A stretch of DNA of 42,286 bases from Candidatus Altimarinota bacterium (GCA_018608565.1 JABAZT010000022.1:13451-55736), one strand, 5' to 3'; counted from the stretch's first letter, positions 27,001-35,492 are shown. The notes: a model not told the origin generated them from the letters alone. Numbers and translations are program-made.

Positions 27001-29458
27001 CCCAGACTCAGAAAATCCTACCCTTGTCGCAAATGGACGTTCAACTTGTATCTTCAATATCCTACCCAAAGATCGTGAAGGAAATGAAGTGGTTCAATCT
27101 TCAACTACTAAAATATATAGTGGAGATACTGACATATTCCCTCTTTCAAGTGAAGGCTTTGGTGATGGTAATAATGCTGATGGAAGCTCTCTTTCTTTTC
27201 TAGAAGGGCTCCGTATTTCAAAAGATGGAGGCGTTAACACACTCAAGAGCACAAGGCTAACTGCTGACACGCTCTCTGATATCAATTCAGCAAATCCAGG
27301 ATTTGATTTTACTATTAGTGCTTTAGCTCCTTCTATCATGAAACTTGGCAATACAGGGAAAGCCCAATATGTTGCGGCCCTCTCTCCTGCCACGCTAGAT
27401 TTAACCTTTATGTTTCCAAAGATAGATCAATATGGAAATGAAATTTTAGATGGTGGTGATATTGACCTAAATAATGTTACGGAAATCACTCAGCCAACCG
27501 CGCTTCTATTTTATCCTCTTTTTCAACTGCAACCGAAGGTTCTTGAATACATAGACGATGAGGGCAATGAACAGGTTGTGGCCTTTGCTGATAGTCCGAT
27601 TCCTATTGATTCACATCTGATTGAGAATAAAAATGATGATGGATTTGGAGATCCTATTATTGAAAGTGCCGATGTAAATGCATGGCTTTTTACAACACTT
27701 GGATTTGAAGAAATGAACTTTCAAAATGAAGACATAAATCCTGCTGATGATGAAAATGATGCTGATCTTGAGTATGACACTTTTGGTTATACTTTTGGTC
27801 CACAAAATGATGATCCGGTTGAAGGGATCACTGGTCCATATCTAGAAAGTGAAGATCCTAATGATGGAGATTTTGAGAACTTTATCTATACAAGTGCTTC
27901 GGGATACCAAGGACAAGAGATAAACCTTGCCACCAAAATTCAATATGAAATAATTGATCCGTTAGATGATGTTCCCACTAGTATTTCCTATCCTTCTGGA
28001 TTCTTGGGAAGTTATGAAAGTCTTGGATTCCCAGAAGATTTCAATCTTGGTGGAGGTTTAATTTTGTTTGGAGTTGATGATGTATTTTTCTTTCGTTTTG
28101 TTGGGGCTACGATTGAGGGAGGTGTGATTGGGCAAGTTGAAAAACTATCTCTTGCAGGAACCAGTGATGTTGAAAGAAATGAAACTTATTCGACCTATAT
28201 CTCTGATGGGCTCTCTGCCAATGAAGCCCGAGAAGCTATGCGGGAGAGAGCCTTTGAGCTAACGATTGGTCTTGGGACTGCGCCCAATATTATTAGCTGT
28301 GAAGATGAATTAGACTTCTCTTCTTTTGAACATGTATTTGATGACTATGATGTTGTCTATGTTCATGACTGTGATATCCGAATTGATGGAGAAGTAGCAG
28401 TTGATCCATTTGGTTCTCTTACTGATGATGAAAAAGGAAAATATAATCACCTTACTCAAAAGTTAGCAACAACACTCCCTATAGGTCAAAACACACTCGT
28501 AATCAAAAATGGAAATTTATTTCTTGATAATGATCTATGGTATGAATCATGGGCCGAAGATTCTTTTGGTTTTGTCTTATTTAACGAGGATTTAGACTCT
28601 TACCCAATCACGAGCAATGTATTTGTTAAATATCCTGTCAAACGTCTTGTTGGAAGTTATTCTCTTGAAGGAGGAATCTTTACTTATAAAGGAGGAACAA
28701 CCCCTGCAGATTTTGACCCATCCTTTGCAGATGAAGAAGATGACGATGATGATGACACGGTCGATGAAACTAGTGATATTATTTCTAATACGGCGGATAT
28801 ACCTCCAAATGACATGACTGGTGGAACCAATATCGCCACTATACTACAGCAACAGATAGAAGATTTTAACAGAACACAGTTGATCCTTCATGGAACTGTT
28901 CTTTCTTTCAATACCCTTGGAGGATTTCACATCAAACACTCTGAGATTCCCTTCTTAGCTGAGAACTTCTTTACTCCTTGGCAGAACTTTCCTAACGCTG
29001 GAGATAATGCTGATGCCAGAAAGATTTCTATTCAATATGACATTCATTATCTACGACGATTTAATATCCATGATCGAGGAACTGGATTTGTATGTGAATC
29101 GATTAAACCATCTGAAATTCAAATGGGACTTTGTCTCAAGGATAATCTTGATGACCAAGGAAATGCTGTTCCTGGGGGGGATGGGACTAATGATTACCTT
29201 CAGGATGTGGTAGATACTGACGGAGTTCCATCTCAGAATGGTTATCTGGACTATTCAGATGGCGGATTTGCTTCTGCCCGATGTACTCCTGATCTGGAAG
29301 ATCTATGGATTGAATATGATGGTGATGCTACTACTGGAGACGGATTTGTAGATTGTGATCCAAACCCAAATGCCTTTGTACTTCGAAATGATCAAAAAAT
29401 TGCCAACTTCCCTCCTCCGGGATTTGAAATTATAGAATCTATGGATCTGAGTGAATAA
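24092..29458 (+). CDS. Giant secreted protein with twelve Cys-rich repeats (1788 aa)
   Basis: I place the start at 24092: it overlaps the previous stop as ATGA and is followed by a basic, hydrophobic signal peptide (MSILKKQYHYFLRGLCVLG, ending VQA). The frame is open 15 bases further upstream, but that is less likely. Residues of about 30-840 hold twelve repeats of 55-95 residues, each with four cysteines in the pattern CG-A...LC..G...W.C.G.NGG....C.A, a repeat known from large bacterial surface proteins. Next come a cadherin/Ig-like segment with IQDVAGNPP and an acidic beta-rich region. The C-terminus has a module (LVIKNGNLFLDNDLW; LRRFNIHD) also seen in the giant minus-strand protein. It is likely an adhesin or filament. 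Translation is probably coupled to the preceding gene. Confidence 0.93.
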   Translation: MSILKKQYHYFLRGLCVLGILVTGHVDVQAYIGECGPAASTPSETRTWSYPPGSELNVPGNLCSRGNPSDIPPYGDSDTLLYTWTCDGPSGSASCEASIPGEYKIGRCGSATYNYSNGFSQPELDPQSYSIPPQVDLCYLFVPGVDCPLPTQPGCIPQYYGGIAFENPPALNTSNSTFSWDCRGVGGGSDFQGCTANYVPPVCDTPAPSKTQPNRTDLCVEDRGIPTVITENEVSGLYEWTCKGAHEPDNVNCSSVWIRDAQCGSAESKSYEAGVTPGGEDFCSIGTYQNDIDEVGNTFTWSCNGINGGIPVSDCAAATHENGSCGTATSEIHSTAPTQNLCLNGALNTGLGVTQNGDGSLYEWQCNGINNGSLPSQQLATNSPTCSATRNIPGICGDADDSTGADMDYQYVLDINPSDFCSVGTEDNFAEDTNAQTYTWDCVGSAGTPDSQCIATLTPPPPPIDGSCGSDNTSPNNFRNPPNNPSTMCGYSSVTPVATENTSTGYWEWDCIGSGGGITPPTCTANITRDAECGSAAGINVYASDEPGDPDLCEIGNSNTGVSELVGTFSWGCPGIFGGNPENNCTANIISNGACALAVHTKNLSDPYSVTLCDIGSPTNIDSDGAKHTWHCEGDNGGNIEESCWANVQINGSCGGSNGKTFPSTPTSNLCNQGDLSILPETNTQYKWTCGGTNGGSEGICTAEKSGTAECGIANNTNHYLATDILTEDTCLTSSVDNPSIVENTGSLEFTWICAGLNPGDMDANCIAHKKVDGACGEAKTNTTLHPFETPPESDLCTTGTASRVRRGGTNTNPTYDWDCLGENEGIEELNCSAPALGKIGSVQSDIDEALSTLRVQYTAGPGANPNFTCLNQSSPDFTLQLNESPLSGLDFDGVEEAIVSNCMNQSGAYTFTLTIQDVAGNPPVTEIYRLEVLAGNVEVNRTEDSFDNCDDEIDPLYDRNDLLATPNLTPDSENPTLVANGRSTCIFNILPKDREGNEVVQSSTTKIYSGDTDIFPLSSEGFGDGNNADGSSLSFLEGLRISKDGGVNTLKSTRLTADTLSDINSANPGFDFTISALAPSIMKLGNTGKAQYVAALSPATLDLTFMFPKIDQYGNEILDGGDIDLNNVTEITQPTALLFYPLFQLQPKVLEYIDDEGNEQVVAFADSPIPIDSHLIENKNDDGFGDPIIESADVNAWLFTTLGFEEMNFQNEDINPADDENDADLEYDTFGYTFGPQNDDPVEGITGPYLESEDPNDGDFENFIYTSASGYQGQEINLATKIQYEIIDPLDDVPTSISYPSGFLGSYESLGFPEDFNLGGGLILFGVDDVFFFRFVGATIEGGVIGQVEKLSLAGTSDVERNETYSTYISDGLSANEAREAMRERAFELTIGLGTAPNIISCEDELDFSSFEHVFDDYDVVYVHDCDIRIDGEVAVDPFGSLTDDEKGKYNHLTQKLATTLPIGQNTLVIKNGNLFLDNDLWYESWAEDSFGFVLFNEDLDSYPITSNVFVKYPVKRLVGSYSLEGGIFTYKGGTTPADFDPSFADEEDDDDDDTVDETSDIISNTADIPPNDMTGGTNIATILQQQIEDFNRTQLILHGTVLSFNTLGGFHIKHSEIPFLAENFFTPWQNFPNAGDNADARKISIQYDIHYLRRFNIHDRGTGFVCESIKPSEIQMGLCLKDNLDDQGNAVPGGDGTNDYLQDVVDTDGVPSQNGYLDYSDGGFASARCTPDLEDLWIEYDGDATTGDGFVDCDPNPNAFVLRNDQKIANFPPPGFEIIESMDLSE
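24187..26606 (+). repeat. Twelve tandem Cys-rich protein repeats
   Basis: The repeats are clear at protein level (CG, LC, WxC, C-A) but diverged in DNA, so they are old. Repeats 2, 5, 6 and 11 carry insertions; repeat 9 has CALA in place of CGxA. Confidence 0.9.
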
Positions 29459-29459
29459 A

Positions 29460-30029
29460 CTACTGTACTGGCGGATACTCGTAGTCTGGAATAAATATTT
29501 TTTGAGGTTTTGTTTGCTGAAGTTCTTGAGAAATTATTAGATATAGCTTTGTTTTAGGGACAGAAATTGTATTTGTAAATCCTTGCTGTTTTTGAACGGG
29601 AAGGAACTCAACACATCGTGCTTTTTCTTCTAATAATGTTTTTCTTTCTGTTCGAATTAGGCTCTCTCCATCTACACAAAACACTGCATCTCCAAAAGAA
29701 TTAAGTATAAACTCTGCCTCGACCCCCTCTGCTTTCAATAAGGCCTTTACTACTTTGTCAGCTCGTACTTGATAAATTGGGAGATCTAACTTCAGACTCA
29801 ATGCGTTTAAAATCACCCCAGAAACACGAAGATTGGAAAACCCCCCTGGACCAGAAACACCTCCAATAAATTGGATTTCCTTCCACTGTTTTTTGTGTTT
29901 CTCTAAAAATGCCCAGGTTGATTCCCCTGCTTTCTTAAAATCTTCCCAGATATTTTGATCTATTATTTTGTTATCTTGAATTAAGGCACATCCAAATGGT
30001 TCAAGTGAGGTATTTATGACGAATTGCAT
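29460..30029 (-). CDS. tsaB: TsaB-like t6A synthesis protein
   Basis: TsaB partners TsaD in making threonylcarbamoyl-adenosine at position 37 of ANN-decoding tRNAs. The 189-residue protein starts with an actin-like ATPase strand (MQFVINTSLEPFGCALIQ) and has the family's GPGSFTGLRxG block in altered form, GPGGFSNLRVSG. It ends in PDYEYPPVQ, like many TsaB proteins. The first half is well matched and the second is diverged. tsaD and tsaE are not in the window. Its stop is separated from the stop of the facing giant gene by one base. A TAAAAT -10 ends 6 bases before its ATG. Confidence 0.8.
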   Translation of the reverse strand: MQFVINTSLEPFGCALIQDNKIIDQNIWEDFKKAGESTWAFLEKHKKQWKEIQFIGGVSGPGGFSNLRVSGVILNALSLKLDLPIYQVRADKVVKALLKAEGVEAEFILNSFGDAVFCVDGESLIRTERKTLLEEKARCVEFLPVQKQQGFTNTISVPKTKLYLIISQELQQTKPQKIFIPDYEYPPVQ

Positions 30030-30035
30030 TCAAAT

Positions 30036-30041
30036 ATTTTA
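30036..30041 (-). promoter_or_regulatory. Possible leaderless -10 of tsaB
   Basis: TAAAAT on the minus strand ends 6 bases before the tsaB ATG. The region is AT-rich and no convincing -35 is seen. Confidence 0.35.
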
Positions 30042-30103
30042 TATCTATATTCTTAGATTATGGGCCCAGCAATACAAGTCGAATTTTAAAATATTTACTG
30101 ATA

Positions 30104-30850
30104 CTACTTCGCATCCTCAAAATATGTTTTGTAGAATTTAAGGGCTTGCTTCATTCCTTCTAGTACTTTTTCATCATCCCCTTCATTGATTTGATCTGGG
30201 GCCACTCTTAGAGTGATATGACCTTTGTACTTCACTGATTTCAACTTTGTAAGAAAATTTTCTAATGGAAGAATTCCTCGATCTGGAAGTGCGTATGGTT
30301 GCTCTTTGTAATAATTCGAAAGATAAATGTGTTTTAGTTGTTTCCCAAAATACGGAATTGTTCGCATGATTTCTTGATTTGATGCTGCCATAGAACTTAC
30401 GTCAAGACATACATCTCCTGACTCTTTCAAAGAACTGAGAGACATTTTTTGACGAGATGGAATAATCCCCACCACATTTTGACTTTGTGCATTTCTTCGA
30501 CAAGCCACAAGATTGTATTTTTTGGCTAGACGTGGAACAATTTCCTCCATCCACTTTTTATACTTTCCTCCAAATGATCGTGGTGGAACGAGTATCATAT
30601 GACTTTTTGGGAATTCTCGAACCGTCACCTGAAAGGCTCGAAAGAGTGATTCTTCCGTTCCTTCTGCTATTGAAAAGGCTTTTACTTTTATCTTATATCG
30701 TTTTTCAAGTTTACGAATATAGTCGGGAGTTTGTGTATCAAAACAAGTGTTGATCGAAAGCTCAATTCCTTTGAATCCTGCTTCTTTCGCCAGTTCAAAG
30801 ATACGTTCAAGTCCGTAGTGAGGTAAGTTCTCTGTGTGAAAAAGCAACAT
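30104..30850 (-). CDS. TIM-barrel sugar-phosphate isomerase/epimerase-like protein
   Basis: A 248-residue member of the xylose-isomerase-like/AP-endonuclease-2 superfamily. It begins with MLLFHTENLPHYGLERIFEL, then EAGFKGIELS, a strand carrying an expected metal-binding Glu. Later strands carry CLDVSS, KHIYLSNYY and GHITLRV, the usual positions of metal ligands. A PLENFLTKLKSVKYKG helix precedes the last strand, as is typical for the family. The substrate cannot be told. It sits 74 bases before tsaB in the same direction and is divergent from purK, with both promoters in a 106-base gap. The fold is fairly sure, the reaction unknown. Confidence 0.8.
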   Translation of the reverse strand: MLLFHTENLPHYGLERIFELAKEAGFKGIELSINTCFDTQTPDYIRKLEKRYKIKVKAFSIAEGTEESLFRAFQVTVREFPKSHMILVPPRSFGGKYKKWMEEIVPRLAKKYNLVACRRNAQSQNVVGIIPSRQKMSLSSLKESGDVCLDVSSMAASNQEIMRTIPYFGKQLKHIYLSNYYKEQPYALPDRGILPLENFLTKLKSVKYKGHITLRVAPDQINEGDDEKVLEGMKQALKFYKTYFEDAK

Positions 30851-30883
30851 AAGGGCGAATTAATAATAATATTTAATCTCTTC

Positions 30884-30912
30884 ATTATATCACAGATTTC
30901 GCTTTATTTCAA
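30884..30912 (-). promoter_or_regulatory. Strong promoter of the TIM-barrel gene
   Basis: On the minus strand: TTGAAA (30907-30912), a 17-base spacer and TGA-TATAAT (30884-30892), an extended -10. The downstream GAGATTAAAT is shared with the promoter region at 37904. Its -35 lies 6 bases from the -35 of the divergent purK promoter. Confidence 0.75.
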
Positions 30913-30918
30913 TGAATA

Positions 30919-30946
30919 TTGGTATATTGTTTAGTTAGTTTATAAG
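30919..30946 (+). promoter_or_regulatory. Promoter of purK
   Basis: TTGGTA (30919-30924), a 16-base spacer and TATAAG (30941-30946). The -10 ends 10 bases before the ATG, so the leader would be 2-4 bases at most. Confidence 0.55.
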
Positions 30947-30956
30947 TGAATTAATA

Positions 30957-32096
30957 ATGGTTTATAATCCGCATCTCAAACTTGGAATTCTCGGTGGTGG
31001 TCAGCTCGGTCAGATGATGATTGGAGAATCTATTGGACTTGGAATTAAACCTTATTTTCTTGACCCCAATCCAGACTGCTCTGTTTCAAGTTATACTAGT
31101 CGCCTGAGGGTCGGTGATTTTAGTGATTTTGATACAGTGTATGCTTTTGGAAAAGATAAGGATGTTGTTACAGTTGAGATAGAACACGTCAATGTTGAAG
31201 CCCTTGAAGCCCTTGAGGCTGACGGAGTCTCTGTTCATCCCTCGAGCAAGGTTCTTCGAATTGTCCAAGACAAAGGCCTGCAAAAACAATTTTATATGGA
31301 TAACAATATCCCTACGAGTGATTTTGAGCTGATAGAAAGTAGTACGCAAATAACTGATAGTAAATGGGAAATACCATTTGTTCAGAAGATGAGGAAGGGA
31401 GGATATGATGGGAAAGGAGTACAACTTATTAAAAATGAAACTGATTTAGAGACGGCCTTTGAGGTTCCATCAGTCCTCGAGTCGATGATTGATATGGAAA
31501 AAGAAATTGCAGTCATTGTTGCACGTGGAGCAGATGGCTCCATGGAGAGTTATCCTGTTGTGGAGATGGTATTTGATTCTGAAACGAATCTTGTGACGCA
31601 ACTCATTGCCCCATCCACCATTTCTTCTGAAATTACAGCGCAAGCGGAAAACATTGCTCGAGATCTAACCGAAAAGATAGAAATGGTCGGACTGCTGGCG
31701 GTAGAGATGTTTTTGACCAAGGATGGAAAACTTCTCGTCAATGAAGTCGCTCCTCGTCCTCACAACTCTGGTCATCATACCATTGAGGCAAACTACACTT
31801 CTCAGTTTGGACAACATCTACGAGCCGTATGCGGACTTCCTCTTGGAAGCACCCAAATGATAGCCCCTGCCGTCATGATCAATCTACTAGGCGATGAGGA
31901 TACTGAGACCGGAACGGCTCAATACTATGGATTTGATAGTGTACTTGAGGCGGAAGGTGCTTTTTTACACCTATATGGAAAAGAAACGGTGAAACCATCT
32001 CGTAAGATGGGCCACCTAACGGTCTTGGATGCTGATATAACCTCTGCAATTAACAAGGTAGAACAAATTCAAGAGAACATTTCTATACGGTCGTAG
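30957..32096 (+). CDS. purK: N5-carboxyaminoimidazole ribonucleotide synthase
   Basis: An ATP-grasp enzyme that uses ATP and bicarbonate to carboxylate AIR in purine synthesis. The N-terminus has the family signature KLGILGGGQLGQMM, and the ATP-binding part has FVQKMRKGGYDGKGVQ. The metal- and phosphate-binding end reads VNEVAPRPHNSGHHT. At 379 residues it is a normal length. purE follows by 76 bases, as in most bacteria, and takes its product. No RBS is seen. Confidence 0.98.
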   Translation: MVYNPHLKLGILGGGQLGQMMIGESIGLGIKPYFLDPNPDCSVSSYTSRLRVGDFSDFDTVYAFGKDKDVVTVEIEHVNVEALEALEADGVSVHPSSKVLRIVQDKGLQKQFYMDNNIPTSDFELIESSTQITDSKWEIPFVQKMRKGGYDGKGVQLIKNETDLETAFEVPSVLESMIDMEKEIAVIVARGADGSMESYPVVEMVFDSETNLVTQLIAPSTISSEITAQAENIARDLTEKIEMVGLLAVEMFLTKDGKLLVNEVAPRPHNSGHHTIEANYTSQFGQHLRAVCGLPLGSTQMIAPAVMINLLGDEDTETGTAQYYGFDSVLEAEGAFLHLYGKETVKPSRKMGHLTVLDADITSAINKVEQIQENISIRS

Positions 32097-32172
32097 AGAG
32101 CCTCTCTATGGTTTCATTGCCTGATTCTGTGATTTTCTTATTATTTGTTTGAATATTGTTTATCCAAACTAC

Positions 32173-32658
32173 ATGTCCAAACCTCTCGTCGGTGTCATCA
32201 TGGGAAGTGATTCAGATCTCAAAGTTATGCATAAGGCCATTGAGGCATTGCAGTATTTTGATATTCCTTATGAGGTTGCAATTGTCAGCGCTCATCGAAC
32301 TCCAGAGAAAATGGTAGAGTATGGAAAAACTGCTCGTAAACGAGGACTCAAAGTCATCATTGCGGGTGCTGGTGGCGCCGCTCACCTTCCTGGAATGATA
32401 GCGTCTTGTACCACACTCCCTGTTATTGGGGTTCCGGTAAAATCTCGAAATTCTATCGAGGGAATTGATAGTTTGCTCTCTATCGTTCAGATGCCAGGAG
32501 GAGTTCCTGTCGCTACGATGGCGGTAGATGGGGCTAAAAATGCAGGACTGTATGCCGTACAGATTCTTGGAATTGAGAATGCGAATCTTGCTGACAGACT
32601 GATCTCCTACAAAGAAGAGCTCAAACAAAAGGTTGAGGCCATGAATGAAGGACTGTAG
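32173..32658 (+). CDS. purE: N5-CAIR mutase (class I PurE)
   Basis: It moves the carboxyl group made by PurK to give CAIR. All hallmarks are present: GSDSDL, SAHRTP (with the catalytic His), [11 protein letters not shown] and GVPV. I prefer the ATG at 32173 over the TTG 24 bases upstream: the usual family N-terminus ([16 protein letters not shown]) fits it. The protein has 161 residues. The pairing with purK shows a bacterial two-step route rather than the class II AIR carboxylase. Confidence 0.97.
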   Translation: MSKPLVGVIMGSDSDLKVMHKAIEALQYFDIPYEVAIVSAHRTPEKMVEYGKTARKRGLKVIIAGAGGAAHLPGMIASCTTLPVIGVPVKSRNSIEGIDSLLSIVQMPGGVPVATMAVDGAKNAGLYAVQILGIENANLADRLISYKEELKQKVEAMNEGL

Positions 32659-32769
32659 ATAGGTCTTATTATTTTGTGTTGAAATACAGTGTATAAATGT
32701 CTTTTTTAATGTATCTTCATGAATTCTTTAGATTTTTTAATTGTAGGAGCATGATACAAATAGGTTCTA

Positions 32770-34299
32770 ATGCTTGGACTTTTACATTCGCTTTCTTTGT
32801 TTGGACTCAATGCAGAAACGGTTGAAATTGAAGTTGACAGTCATCGCGGACTGCCACGTTTTGCGATTGTAGGACTAGGGGATGCCGCCATCCAAGAATC
32901 CAAAGAAAGAATCCGATCCGCAATCAAAAATAGTGGATATGAATTTCCAAACGGAGCCATCACCGTCAATCTAGCTCCTGCGGATTTAAAAAAACATGGA
33001 CCACGATTTGATCTCCCAATTGCCTTGGGAATTCTCCATCGAAGTGGACAAATTCATCTCCCTGAGAAAGTACAGGAAAATATTTTCCTGGGAGAACTCA
33101 GTTTTACTGGAGAACTACGAGCAGTTAATGGTGTACTTCCTACTACCGCAGAAGCCGCGGGAAAAGACTATAAATCTATCTATGTCCCGACGGCAAATGC
33201 TGATGAAGCCGCTCTGATACAAAACATAGAGGTCTATGGTGTAAAGGACCTCAAATCTATCTGTAATCACCTGGAAGGTTCTACGCTCATAGAAAAAAAT
33301 GAACACAATGTCCTTCAGCGCTTGAACCAAAATACAATCACTGATCATGACATGTGTCACATAAAAGGAAATGAACATGCCAAACGAGCGATGGAAATTG
33401 CAGCTGCAGGAGGTCATAATCTTCTTTTCTCTGGGCCCCCAGGATCTGGAAAGACCATGCTCGCCCAAGCAATTTCAACGATTCTGCCCAAACTCTCCAT
33501 AGAAGAAGCCCTAGAAATCACCAAAGTTCACTCTGTCGCAGGACTAACCAATGATAAATGCTCTGTTATATCTGAACGTCCTTTTCGAACGGTTCACCAT
33601 ACCGCCTCTAGTATTGCTATTGTTGGGGGAGGAAATCCTCCAAAACCAGGAGAAATTTCGCTCGCACATAGAGGAATCTTATTTCTCGATGAATTCCCAG
33701 AATTCCCTATCAAGACACTTGAAGTTCTCCGACAACCTCTAGAAGATGGTCGTGTTACTATTTCTCGTGCATCAGGAAGTTGTGATTATCCTGCACAAAT
33801 GATGCTCGTGGCAGCTATGAATCCAACTCCTAGTGGGTATGACACTGATGATCCTCGGTGTACTTCGACTCCTTTTGAGATTCAGCGATATCAAAATAAA
33901 ATCTCTGGTCCTCTCCTGGACCGAATTGATCTACACATCCATGTACCAAGAGTTGATTTTGAAAAACTCAAAAGTCTTGAAGTCTCAGAGGCATCTCATG
34001 CCGTACAAAACAGAGTCCAGACTGCACGTGATATCCAGACTGATCGATTTACTTCAGACTTGGTACGGACAAATTCTGAAATGAGCTCCGCTCAGGTAAA
34101 ACAACATTGTGTCCTTCCTGATGATGCGATGCAGCTACTCAAAACGGCGGTAGAACAATATGATCTGAGTGGTAGGGCCTATTTTCGTATTTTGAAAGTA
34201 GCTCAAACTATTGCAGACCTTGCTGGTGCAGATGAGATTCAACTCCCTCATGTAGCGGAATCCATTGGCTATCGACATCAGAGCAATGTTAATTCTTAG
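32770..34299 (+). CDS. comM: YifB/ComM-type AAA+ ATPase
   Basis: ComM is a hexameric helicase that helps branch migration of incoming DNA during natural transformation. The 509-residue protein has the N-terminal lon-protease-like domain (EVDSHRGLPRFAIVGLGD; ITVNLAPADLKKHGPRFDLP) and an Mg-chelatase-type AAA domain with Walker A (FSGPPGSGKTML), Walker B (ILFLDEFPEF) and sensor regions (AAMNPTPSGY; GPLLDRIDLHI). The C-terminal domain (LSGRAYFRILKVAQTIADL) is also present. The stop codon overlaps the stop of the facing gene by 2 bases. Its presence fits DNA uptake by this organism, but no pilus uptake gene is in view. Confidence 0.96.
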   Translation: MLGLLHSLSLFGLNAETVEIEVDSHRGLPRFAIVGLGDAAIQESKERIRSAIKNSGYEFPNGAITVNLAPADLKKHGPRFDLPIALGILHRSGQIHLPEKVQENIFLGELSFTGELRAVNGVLPTTAEAAGKDYKSIYVPTANADEAALIQNIEVYGVKDLKSICNHLEGSTLIEKNEHNVLQRLNQNTITDHDMCHIKGNEHAKRAMEIAAAGGHNLLFSGPPGSGKTMLAQAISTILPKLSIEEALEITKVHSVAGLTNDKCSVISERPFRTVHHTASSIAIVGGGNPPKPGEISLAHRGILFLDEFPEFPIKTLEVLRQPLEDGRVTISRASGSCDYPAQMMLVAAMNPTPSGYDTDDPRCTSTPFEIQRYQNKISGPLLDRIDLHIHVPRVDFEKLKSLEVSEASHAVQNRVQTARDIQTDRFTSDLVRTNSEMSSAQVKQHCVLPDDAMQLLKTAVEQYDLSGRAYFRILKVAQTIADLAGADEIQLPHVAESIGYRHQSNVNS

Positions 34300-35027
34300 G
34301 ATTCTACTATTTCTTTGTCCCTTCTATTTCTCAGTCGAGTTCGTGCTTCCTGTGATCTTTTGGATGTGTTTCTATGAATAGCTTTACGCACTTTAAAACT
34401 TATACTACCCATGTATTCGGAAAATCTTTCCGGCATCGGCCGTGTATCTCTATCTTCCCAGGACCTACAAATAACGAACGATATAAATTTAGCCAGTCGA
34501 GGTTCTTTTAGTAGGATATTTTTGATGGCATCCGGTATCCCAAGTACTTTATTGGGATCTTGTTCTTGCAGTCTCTCGTGAAGATCTCTTCGACTCAAAT
34601 CCTGAATTGACTCGAATATTGATGCAAATGTAGCTACATCCTCTTTTGATAACTTTATTGTTTGGCGTTCTCCTTTGTGCTCAAGATTTACTATTATTTT
34701 GTTAGGCCTACATTCTAGACTCATTTCTAATAAAGCTGGTAATATGCTTCCTTCCTCTGGAGTTTCATCTGATGGCTCACGCACTATCAAACACTTTTCT
34801 TTTACAGCTGTATCAATGTGAGTGGTTAGGATCATATCTCCTGCAACACTTGTAATAGCCTTTAGACCATCTTGATCGTTCACTGTTCTTCCTATGATTT
34901 CGGGCGTTGGGATCATTTCCCAAGTTCCTTCTAGATCTAAAATTGAACCTTCTGGAAGATGATCCATCCTCTCAAGCCAAATGTATCTGTTTTTATGCAG
35001 TGTCTGCTTATAATTCTGTTGCTTCAT
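34296..35027 (-). CDS. Unrecognised soluble protein (243 aa)
   Basis: I choose the ATG at 35027 because an extended -10 ends 6 bases before it; the TTG further upstream would lie outside the transcript. The protein is hydrophilic with no signal peptide. The N-terminal half looks like a small beta-rich domain (EGSILDLEGTWEMIP, DMILTTHIDTA), the C-terminal half is helical and ends in a basic tail (KRSQEARTRLRNRRDKE). A segment (FVICRSWEDRDTRPMPE...SISFKVRKAI) resembles part of the next gene upstream, with DRD, P and SF in the same order. I do not recognise a family. The stop overlaps that of comM. Confidence 0.75.
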   Translation of the reverse strand: MKQQNYKQTLHKNRYIWLERMDHLPEGSILDLEGTWEMIPTPEIIGRTVNDQDGLKAITSVAGDMILTTHIDTAVKEKCLIVREPSDETPEEGSILPALLEMSLECRPNKIIVNLEHKGERQTIKLSKEDVATFASIFESIQDLSRRDLHERLQEQDPNKVLGIPDAIKNILLKEPRLAKFISFVICRSWEDRDTRPMPERFSEYMGSISFKVRKAIHRNTSKRSQEARTRLRNRRDKEIVES

Positions 35028-35033
35028 CGAACC

Positions 35034-35042
35034 ATTATACCA
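35034..35042 (-). promoter_or_regulatory. Leaderless extended -10 promoter
   Basis: TGG-TATAAT on the minus strand, a perfect -10 with extension, ends 6 bases before the ATG at 35027. A TTTACT at a 17-base spacing may be the -35. Confidence 0.65.
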
Positions 35043-35123
35043 CAAAAAACCTCATCAGTAAATTATCTCCTTGGGCTGTTACTGTGTGGAAAAAGATATT
35101 TTTTTTACCTGAAATGGGAAAAA

Positions 35124-35486
35124 TCAGTCTATATTCTCAAGAAATTCTACTACTCTAGAGTCTTCATCTCCAGTCGTGTATTTAACGGCCATTTTATAGT
35201 ACTCAGCGAAACAAATACAAGGAGTCATATTCAATGTTTCTTTTTCGTGTCTATCCCCATCTCCAAATAAAGCGAAATTCACCAATAACCATGGATGAAT
35301 CCACGGAAATAATTTAAGTTGTTCTTTATCCCTTAGTTTTAGCTCTACCTCTCTCTGTATTCTAAACGATAATATCCCAAGGGGACGCATTATTTTTTCT
35401 ACTTCTGAATATTCGGGTTGACGATCTCTGTCACCAAATGCCGTAATAACTGTATCTACAATTCCTTTTGATGTTTGCTCCGGCAT
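35124..35486 (-). CDS. Unrecognised small protein (120 aa)
   Basis: A 120-residue soluble protein of unknown family. Its N-terminal part (VITAFGDRDRQPEYSEVEKI, then GILSFRIQREVE) parallels a segment of the neighbouring 243-residue protein, suggesting a shared small module. A second GDGDRHE lies further on, and the C-terminus is acidic (GDEDSRVVEFLENID). No signal peptide or membrane helix is seen. Its own TACAAT -10 ends 6 bases before the start, so it is likely a separate leaderless transcript. It stands 96 bases upstream of the 243-residue gene. Confidence 0.65.
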   Translation of the reverse strand: MPEQTSKGIVDTVITAFGDRDRQPEYSEVEKIMRPLGILSFRIQREVELKLRDKEQLKLFPWIHPWLLVNFALFGDGDRHEKETLNMTPCICFAEYYKMAVKYTTGDEDSRVVEFLENID

Positions 35487-35492
35487 AGTCTC

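Noticed and set aside
32094-32108. Palindrome at the purK stop as terminator
   Set aside because: Seven-base arms leave no room for a loop, and no T-run follows; purE is probably read through.
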